Below, one piece after another: positions 56,497 to 64,000 of a DNA stretch of 64,000 bases; within the stretch, counting starts at the first letter, position 1, and each line of letters starts with the position of its first letter. Source of the DNA: Shewanella dokdonensis. Its GTDB lineage: Bacteria; Pseudomonadota; Gammaproteobacteria; Enterobacterales; Shewanellaceae. The notes below the pieces were generated by a model. The model was not told the origin of the DNA and searched no databases. It saw only the letters and a program-made list of their open reading frames with translations. The translations under genes were made by a program, and so were the position numbers. The DNA lies in assembly GCF_018394335.1 (NCBI RefSeq), contig NZ_CP074572.1, positions 806,001-870,000 on the forward strand, in the 5' to 3' direction.

Positions 56497-59400
56497 TGTG
56501 TCGGTCAAGCGCCCAATTGTGGCCATAGTGTTGAGCTTATTGCTGTGTGTTTTTGGCTTGGTCTCTTTCAGTAAACTGTCGGTGCGCGAAATGCCCGACG
56601 TAGAAAAACCCGTTGTCAGCATCCGCACCACGTACACAGGTGCCAGTGCCTCCATCATGGAAAGCCAAGTCACCAAGAATATTGAAGATCAGCTAACGGG
56701 TATCAGCGGTATCGATCAAATCACCTCGGTCAGTCGTAACGGTTCATCCCGCATTACCGTGAATTTCAAACTCGGCTGGAATATCACCGAAGGTGTCAGT
56801 GATGTCCGTGATGCCGTCGCCAGAGCACAACGGCGCTTACCTGAAGAAGCACAAGATCCGATTGTCTATAAGGATAATGGCAATGGCGATCCGGCCGTTT
56901 ATGTCGATTTAAGTTCTACCGAGATGGATCGCACCCAACTCACCGATTATTCACGCCGCGTCTTAGAAGACAAATTCAACCTGATCAGTGGCGTCAGCTC
57001 GATCAATATCTCCGGCGGCCTTACGCAGGTGATGTACGTCAAGCTCAAACCTGAAGAGATGGCTGGCCGCGGCATCACGGTCAATGATGTGATCACCGCG
57101 CTGAACAATGAAAATATGGAGTCACCCGGAGGGCAGATCCGCAACGATGCCACCACTATGACGGTTCGTACCGCGCGCCTGTATCTGCATCCTGAGGATT
57201 TTGACTATCTGCAAGTGCGTACCGCCAGCGATGGCACACCTATCTATTTGAAAGATATCGCCGATGTCTACATTGGCGCACAAAATGAAAACTCGACATA
57301 CAAGAGTAACGGTATCGCGAATATCAGCTTAGGCATTATTCCGCAGTCCGATGCTAACCCGCTTGAAGTGGCTAAAGCCGTCATCCATCAGGTTGAGCAG
57401 TTACAGCCGTTTCTTCCCAAGGGCACACAGTTGAAAATCGGCTACGATGCTACCGTATTTATCGACCAGGCGATTGATGAGGTATACAGCACCTTATATA
57501 TCACCGGCGCCTTAGTGGTACTGGTGCTGTATATCTTTATTGGGCAAGTGCGGGCCACGCTGATCCCGGCGGTGACTGTACCCGTGTCGTTGATTTCGGC
57601 GTTTATGGTGGCGTATTTCATGGGTTTTTCCATCAATCTGCTGACCTTGATGGCGCTGATCCTAGCGATTGGGCTGGTGGTAGATGATGCCATTGTGGTG
57701 GTAGAGAATATTTTTCACCACATAGAAGGGGTGAAACGCCATTGGTAGCGGCGTACAAAGGCACCCGTGAAGTGGGCTTTGCCGTTATCGCCACCACCGC
57801 CGTGTTGGTAATGGTATTTCTGCCTATCTCCTTTATGGAAGGGATGGTGGGGCTGTTATTTACCGAATTTTCAGTATTGCTGGCGGTTGCGGTGGTGTTC
57901 TCATCCATTGTGGCCTTAACACTCACCCCGGTATTAGCCAGTAAGTTACTCAAAGCCAATGAAAAATCCAATGCTCTTAATCGACTGTTGGACTGCATAT
58001 TCCGGAATCTGGAGCGCTACTACCGTAGTGCGGTGCAATTCTCTATCAACCACAAAGTGGCGGCACCATTGGTGATTCTGGCGTGTATTGCGGGCAGTTA
58101 TCTGCTGATGCAAAGAGTACCGTCGCAACTGGCGCCCATGGAAGATCGCGGGGTGATATATGCCTTTGTTAAAGGGGCCGAAGGTACCAGTTACAACCGC
58201 ATGTCTGCCAACATGGACATTGTACAGAATCGACTGATGCCATTGTTACATCAAGGGATACTGAAATCTTTCAGCATCCAAGCGCCAGCATTTGGGGGCG
58301 CGCGGGCGACCAGACGGGTTTTGTTATCATGCGACTACCTGACTGGGGACAACGACAACTGAATGCCCAGCAGATCCTAGAAATAGTGACGCAAGCATTG
58401 CAAGAGATCCCCGATATTATGATACGTCCGATGTTGCCGGGCTTTCGCGGAGGCTCCAGTGAGCCAGTAAAATTTGTGATTGGCGGCTCCGATTACAAGG
58501 AGCTGTTCAAGTGGGCGCAGTTGCTACAACAACAAGCCAACAATAGCGGCATCATGAACGGTGCAGACTTAGATTATGCTGAAACCACACCAGAGCTCTT
58601 GGTCACAGTTAATCGCCAGCGGGCCGCCGAATTGGGGATTAGCGTCTCGGATGTCTCCGACACGCTGGAAGTGATGCTCGGAGGCCGCACCCAAACCACC
58701 TATGTGGAACGCGGCGAAGAGTATGACGTTTACTTGCGCGGTGACGAAAATCATTTCAACAGCATGACAGATTTGAGCAAGATCTACGTGCGTACCGCCA
58801 AGGGCCAGCTAGTGACACTCGATAGCGTCGCCCATGTGGAAGAAGAAGCGTCAGCGCAACGCCTGAGTCATACCGATAAAAAGAAATCCATTACGCTGAG
58901 TGCCAACCTTGAGAGTGGACATACCTTGGGTGAAGCCCTGACGTTCTTGGATCACAAGGCGATAGAACTGTTACCTGGTGATATCAGTATCAGCTATTCC
59001 GGTGAATCAAAAGATTTCAAAGAGAATCAGAGCAGTGTGTTGGTGGTATTTGGCTTAGCATTATTGGTTGCCTATCTGGTACTCGCTGCGCAATTTGAGA
59101 GTTTTATCAATCCACTGGTGGTGATGTTTACCGTGCCCATGGGCGTATTTGGCGGTTTTCTGGGGTTATGGTTAACCCAGCAAGGGCTTAACATCTACAG
59201 CCAGATTGGCATGATCATGCTGATCGGTATGGTTACTAAAAACGGTATCCTGATTGTGGAGTTTGCCAATCAATTGCGTGATCGCGGCCTGAGATTTGAG
59301 CAAGCGATTATTGATGCGTCGGCACGGCGACTACGGCCGATTCTGATGACAGCCTTTACCACGCTGGTAGGCGCCATCCCATTGATCCTTGCTAGCGGTG

Positions 59401-59585
59401 CCGGAGCGGAAAGCCGCCGCGCCGTGGGCACAGTAGTGTTCTTCGGCATGGCCTTTGCCACCTTGGTAACACTGTTTGTCATTCCGGCCATGTATCGCTT
59501 GTTGTCTTACAACACTAAATCACCCGGTTGGGTTGAAGCCCAGCTTAACGAAGCCTTGGCTAAACAACAGGCTGAGCAACCGTAA
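56483..59585 (+). pseudogene. RND-type multidrug efflux permease (HAE1), frame broken twice as sequenced
   Basis: About 1034 residues in three frames: 56483-57748, 57742-58362 and 58329-59585. Joints are one base short at 57728-57731 (HHIEEGETPLVAAYKGTREVG) and at 58304-58306 (GGARGDQTGFVIMRLPDWG). Family marks: DVSVKRPIVAIVLSLLLCVFG at the start, ALILAIGLVVDDAIVVVENI (helix 4 Asp pair), PMEDRGVIYAFVKGAEGTS, and the C-terminal AQFESFINPLVVMFTVPMG. No outer membrane factor gene follows. It pumps drugs or other amphiphiles with proton entry. Confidence 0.85.
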
Positions 59586-59591
59586 AACGCC

Positions 59592-59616
59592 AAAAGGATG
59601 CAGTAGCATCCTTTTT
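59592..59616 (+). terminator. Terminator of RND operon
   Basis: Stem AAAAGGATGC/GCATCCTTTT with an AGTA loop and a T tract. It lies between the convergent RND and GGDEF-EAL genes. Confidence 0.85.
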
Positions 59617-59621
59617 AATCA

Positions 59622-61120
59622 TCAGCTTGCCGGCTGTATCTGCGGCAAGCTGTTAAGTTGTAAGCTTTTTCCGTGATACGCCAGCTCAGCACCACGCATC
59701 GGGTTAGCAAACAACTGCCCTTGTAGCAGATCTGCCCCCATACGCCGTAACAGCTCGCGCTGACGGGTATCTTCAACACCTTCTACCGTCACCCGATAGC
59801 CAAGATGATGAGCCATTTCAATGGTGGTACACACGATACGTTGCGCCCGGAGATCCAACAGTAAGTCGTCAACAAAGGCCTTATCTATCTTGATCTCGTC
59901 CACTGGCAAGTCTTTCAGATAGGCGAGCGACGAGTGCCCGGTTCCAAAGTCGTCAATGGCAACCTCAATGCCCATCTGCCGCAACTGTTGTAACTTATCA
60001 CGGGTACCACTGAGATTAGCGATCAACACACCCTCGGTTATTTCTAACGCTAGCACTTCAGCAGGCAACTGATATTGTTTCAGTTTATCGCAAATACAGG
60101 CCACAACATCCTGTTCAAAATCACTGCCTGCAAGGTTTATTGCCACGCGCACATCAACGCCATGCGCCCGCCACTGCTGCTGTTGCTGCAATACTTTTTC
60201 CACCACCCAGTGGCTGACTAAAGAAATCATGCCCGCGCATTCCGCCAGAGGAATAAATTCCGCCGGTGACACGACACCCAACTGAGGATGTTCCCAGCGC
60301 AGCAGTGCTTCTACCTGGGTACATTTGCCTGAGTGCAAACTCTCTTTAGGTTGGTAAACCAGATATAACTGATTGCTTTGTAAAGCTTTAGGCAAACTGT
60401 GAATAATCTGCATTTCCCGCAGATGCAGGCTGTCATCTCCAGCCTCATAAGCGGCAATGCCATTACGACTGTTACGCGCTTTTTAAGTGCTAAATCAACG
60501 CGTTTCAGCATCAGACTGGTATCGGCATGATGTGAGTCCAGTTGCAGATAGCCAACCCTGACCTTGAGACCAATGGGAGTTTTATCCATCTGATAAGGCC
60601 GCTGCAACTCCTGCTGCAACGTCTCCAGCGCAGCAGTATTTAGCGGCTGCTCGTAAAACAGCAAAAACTCATCACCGTCCATACGTACTACAAAGCGTGG
60701 TTGCGGCATGCTCTGGCGTAAGCGGGCGGCATATCCCTGTAAGATCTTGTCGCCAGCACTGAAACCAAACAGATCATTGACCAGGCGAAAACGGTCAATA
60801 TCCAACATCACCAGGGTACCGCGAGTGACCGGCATTAACGGGGTAATGGCGCGTTTGAACCATTGACGGTTGGGTAATCCGGTCAGAGGATCTATGCCGA
60901 TATTAGAGGGCAACTGTCGTAACAGGGATTTAATAACCAGATACAGTGGCACAGCCCGTTCGGGCACAGTGGAGATTTCCAGCGGTTGTCGATGTTCGAC
61001 CTGAAAACGCAGGTCTTCAGCTAACTTCGCCACAAAGGACTTAAGTCGCCGATAACGTATCCATATTATGGCTCCTGCCAACACACTGATGGTCAACAAT
61101 CCTATCAACCCAAAGATCAT
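59622..61120 (-). pseudogene. GGDEF-EAL cyclic-di-GMP signalling protein, frame broken as sequenced
   Basis: About 499 residues. The first frame (from ATG 61120) has a membrane anchor (MIFGLIGLLTISVLAGAIIWI) and a GGDEF domain with a degenerate DGDEF site; the second frame (to 59622) holds an EAL domain with intact EALLRW, ITEG, IDDFGTGHSSL, K and GVED motifs. One A/T is missing in the T run 60480-60484. The degenerate GGDEF is probably a regulatory GTP-binding part and the EAL an active cyclic-di-GMP phosphodiesterase. Confidence 0.85.
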
Positions 61121-61199
61121 CTGCTATCCCCAACCCACCAAACACCGAAAGATGTGGTTTGACATTTATGACATGCTACGCAGCATACCGTATTTAAGG

Positions 61200-62042
61200 C
61201 TAATCGTAACTGGCTTTTATTGAATGAAAATGTTCTAAAAATTCATCACTTGCAAGGTCTTCTGGGGTCACAGGCAAGCCTTTGTTGATAAACACATCTA
61301 GGCGCTGCTGCAACTCAGGCCCAGCGCGTAACTCTCCGACATAAAAGGCGGCTGCCCGGATAAAATCCAAATAAGTCACCGCTTCCGGCAGGTAATGCAG
61401 ATCGGCCCAGCGCTCCACCACTTCCGTCACTTCTGGGGTAAACGCCCAACTGTTCAGTACGGCCCGGCCAATTGGCCCTTGTAACTTACGCACCAAGGCA
61501 CGTAACTGCTCAATACTGCAAAACAGTTCTGGGTGAGATTCGGCTTCGGTCAGTACCGGCAATGCCCCGATGTTATGCACCAGCCCGGCCAGTGTCAGCG
61601 TGTCATAGTTGAGTTGAATTTCTGGATGCTGAGCTTTATACATCAATAACATAGATGCCGCCGCTGCGGTTACCTCAATTGACGTTCCCCAGACTTCATC
61701 CATCACTTCCCAGACCATTTCATTGGTGGAGATAAACAGCTGCTCCATGGCGATGGACGTGACGATAGATTTAATTTGGGTCAACCCGATGCGAGTAACG
61801 GCCTGGCTGATATTTTCGGCTTTAACACCTCGGCTGTAAAAAGCGCTGTTCGCGACTTTAATGAGCCGGGCAGAAATTGCGGCATCCTGACCGATAACTT
61901 CAGCGACCTGCTTCAAACTGGAATCCTGACGCCCCATCACTTCCTGCACCCGAATTGCCACTTCCGGCAGCGTTGGCAGAACCAACGTATCGTATTTTAA
62001 TTTTTTCAGAAGACTGACCAACAGTTGGTGCTCTGTTGACAT
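61200..62042 (-). CDS. HDOD domain-containing protein
   Basis: 280 residues, mostly one HDOD domain (VLPTLPEVAIRVQEVMGRQDSSLKQVAEVI, AAISARLIKVANSAFYSRG, TLTLAGLVHNIGALPVL). HDOD proteins lack the HD catalytic pair and act as scaffold parts in signalling. The partner is unknown. Near GGDEF/EAL genes, so a part in the same pathway is possible but not shown. Confidence 0.85.
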   Translation of the reverse strand: MSTEHQLLVSLLKKLKYDTLVLPTLPEVAIRVQEVMGRQDSSLKQVAEVIGQDAAISARLIKVANSAFYSRGVKAENISQAVTRIGLTQIKSIVTSIAMEQLFISTNEMVWEVMDEVWGTSIEVTAAAASMLLMYKAQHPEIQLNYDTLTLAGLVHNIGALPVLTEAESHPELFCSIEQLRALVRKLQGPIGRAVLNSWAFTPEVTEVVERWADLHYLPEAVTYLDFIRAAAFYVGELRAGPELQQRLDVFINKGLPVTPEDLASDEFLEHFHSIKASYD

Positions 62043-62344
62043 GCGCGCCTCAATGTAACCTTGATGTTTAAAATATGTGACTCATTATATCAGCTCCTCT
62101 TGTGACAAGGAGTAGAGATCTTTCTGCTCTTAAATATCTGTTGGTATTTGCACAAGTTTTACCCAATCAAGATTTATTAAAAGAATGTTACCAAGAATAG
62201 CGCCTTTCTCTAGGCCACCGCTAGTGCAATAAAACCAGAGTAAATTAATCAGTCTTTCATTTGCATCGATTGGCAGATATTCAGTAAAATGCCGCGCCTG
62301 CCACGCATTTGTGGCCGCGAACCTTCCATGAGTGAGAGTAAGTT
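62043..62344. other. Divergent intergenic region
   Basis: 302 bases between the HDOD gene and yegQ. AT-rich at 62090-62200. I see no ORF or clear site. The Shine-Dalgarno GAGAGTAAG precedes yegQ. Confidence 0.4.
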
Positions 62345-63721
62345 ATGTTCAAACCAGAGCTGTTGTCCCCTGCTGGGACCTTGAAAAATATGCGTTATGC
62401 CTTTGCTTACGGTGCCGATGCCGTATATGCGGGCCAGCCACGCTACAGCTTGAGAGTACGTAATAACGATTTCAGCATGGAAAATCTGGCGACCGGCATC
62501 AATGAAGCACATCAGCTCGGCAAAAAGCTCTATGTGGTCAGCAATATCGCGCCACATAACGCCAAACTGAAAACCTATCTGAAGGACATGGAGCCGGTCA
62601 TTGCCATGGGGCCAGACGCGTTGATTATGTCTGATCCTGGCCTGATCATGATGGTGCGTGAAGCCTTTCCAGAACAAGTAGTGCATCTGTCAGTGCAAGC
62701 AAACGCCATCAACTGGGCCTCAGTAAAATTCTGGGAAAGTCAGGGGATTAAGCGAGTCATTCTGTCACGTGAACTGTCACTGGACGAAATTGAAGAAATT
62801 CGCCAGCACTGCCCTGATATTGAACTGGAAGTATTCGTGCATGGGGCGCTGTGTATGGCCTACTCTGGCCGTTGCCTGTTATCCGGTTATATCAACAAAC
62901 GCGACCCGAATCAGGGCACCTGCACCAATGCTTGCCGCTGGAAGTATGATGTGCATGAAGCCAAACAAAACGATGCAGGCGACATCATTGCCATCAATCC
63001 GGTCAATGACGATGCGGTACAAATTGCCACACCGACACTAGGTGACGGCCCAGCAACCGATAAAATCTTCCTGTTACAGGAAGGTAATCGCCCAGGCGAA
63101 TATATGCCAGCGTTTGAAGACGAACATGGCACCTATATCATGAATTCCAAGGATTTACGCGCAATTCAGCATGTAGAGCGACTGGCTCGTATGGGCGTAG
63201 ATTCACTGAAAATCGAAGGCCGCACTAAGTCATTTTATTACGTGGCTCGCACCGCACAGTTGTATCGCCAAGCCATCAACGATGCCGCTGCTGGCAACGC
63301 CTTTGACCGCAGCCTGATGAAACAACTGGAAGGTTTAGCACACCGCGGTTACACCGAAGGTTTTCTGCGGCGCCATGTACATGATGAGTACCAGAATTAC
63401 GACTATGGTTACTCCGTCAGTGACAGCCAGCAGTTTGTTGGCGAATTGACCGGGGAGCGTAACGCTAACGGATTGGCCGAAATTGCAGTGAAAAACAAGT
63501 TCAGTGTTGGCGATAGCGTTGAGTTGATGACGCCGCAAGGTAACATCAGCCTGACCATCGACTCACTGCATAACCGCAAGGACGAAGCCGTTGATTGTGC
63601 CCCGGGCAATGGCCATACTGTTTACTTACCGGTACCGCAGGAAGTGGCACTTGAACACGGTATTTTGCTGCGCAATCTGCCCACAGGTCAGGACACCCGC
63701 AATCCGCATAAAGGCGAATAA
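62345..63721 (+). CDS. yegQ: tRNA 5-hydroxyuridine modification protein TrhP (YegQ), U32 family
   Basis: 458 residues, matching YegQ/TrhP. U32 signature ELEVFVHGALCMAYSGRCLLSGYINKRD, with Cys residues for an Fe-S cluster in GRC, GTCTNACRW and HGALC. It helps make 5-hydroxyuridine at tRNA position 34 using prephenate. Start MFKPELLSPAGTLKNMRYAF is the usual one. The next gene, 12 bases on, is the ferredoxin yfhL. Confidence 0.92.
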   Translation: MFKPELLSPAGTLKNMRYAFAYGADAVYAGQPRYSLRVRNNDFSMENLATGINEAHQLGKKLYVVSNIAPHNAKLKTYLKDMEPVIAMGPDALIMSDPGLIMMVREAFPEQVVHLSVQANAINWASVKFWESQGIKRVILSRELSLDEIEEIRQHCPDIELEVFVHGALCMAYSGRCLLSGYINKRDPNQGTCTNACRWKYDVHEAKQNDAGDIIAINPVNDDAVQIATPTLGDGPATDKIFLLQEGNRPGEYMPAFEDEHGTYIMNSKDLRAIQHVERLARMGVDSLKIEGRTKSFYYVARTAQLYRQAINDAAAGNAFDRSLMKQLEGLAHRGYTEGFLRRHVHDEYQNYDYGYSVSDSQQFVGELTGERNANGLAEIAVKNKFSVGDSVELMTPQGNISLTIDSLHNRKDEAVDCAPGNGHTVYLPVPQEVALEHGILLRNLPTGQDTRNPHKGE

Positions 63722-63991
<270 letters not shown>

Positions 63992-64000
63992 GCTCGTGCC

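Overview
The window looks like a chromosomal segment of a facultatively anaerobic gammaproteobacterium, most probably Shewanella or a close relative. The grounds are family level: an FNR/EtrA-type box, Alteromonadales-style diguanylate cyclases, DPP-IV-like S9 and M61 peptidases, yegQ-yfhL and ettA. The genus is an inference and was not tested by any search.

The centre (13.7-42.4 kb) is a formate-hydrogen metabolism locus. On the minus strand lies a complete Hyf/Hyc-type formate hydrogenlyase operon, hyfABCDEFGHI followed by a hycH/hyfJ-type gene and the maturation protease hycI. It codes for a membrane antiporter-like arm plus a [NiFe] hydrogenase. Directly downstream is a hydN-fdhF module whose formate dehydrogenase has an in-frame UGA exactly at the catalytic selenocysteine position. 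A paralogous hydN-fdhF module with cysteine at that position lies 8 kb away. A divergent fhlA gene upstream of hyfA encodes the sigma54 activator. Upstream of all three operons I see a -24/-12-like element with clustered TTCGACA/TGTCGAA half sites about 80-110 bp further upstream, so FhlA probably controls a three-operon regulon here. The hyf transcript would have a leader of about 225 nt rich in hairpins, and the hyf-fhlA intergenic region contains further strong hairpins and T-rich tandem repeats.

Other regions. 0-9.9 kb: end of a GldG/DUF4340 operon, an S9 peptidase, a 7TMR-DISM GGDEF protein, a LysR regulator divergent from an aldo/keto reductase, and a luciferase-like oxidoreductase. 10.0-12.3 kb: an AT-rich island that looks like a small integrase-less integron cassette array in minus orientation, with attC-like sites resembling Vibrio repeats, a ccdAB toxin-antitoxin pair of Vibrio type and two unknown genes. 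It is followed by an EthD-domain gene divergent from a MerR regulator. 16.8-24.7 kb: MFS transporter/LysR pair, dienelactone hydrolase, AEC transporter, Yip1-family protein, DsbA-like protein, lipoprotein, iron-containing alcohol dehydrogenase. 42.4-49.5 kb: a CPBP protease gene flanked by 78-bp direct repeats of the yaiI 3' end, yaiI, a BCCT-like transporter, cytochrome b561, lgt, apbE, a DOPA-dioxygenase family gene. 49.9-64 kb: M61 peptidase, Cache-GGDEF cyclase, ettA, an RND efflux pair, a GGDEF-EAL protein, an HDOD protein, yegQ and yfhL.

An important caveat is that fifteen reading frames are broken by small indels, mostly single bases missing from G/C or A/T runs. They hit genes expected to be essential (lgt) as well as several members of one coherent operon (hyfA, hyfB, hyfD, both fdhF). 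Systematic homopolymer error in the sequence is a better explanation than gene decay. These loci are given as single spans with type 'pseudogene' meaning only 'frame broken as written'.
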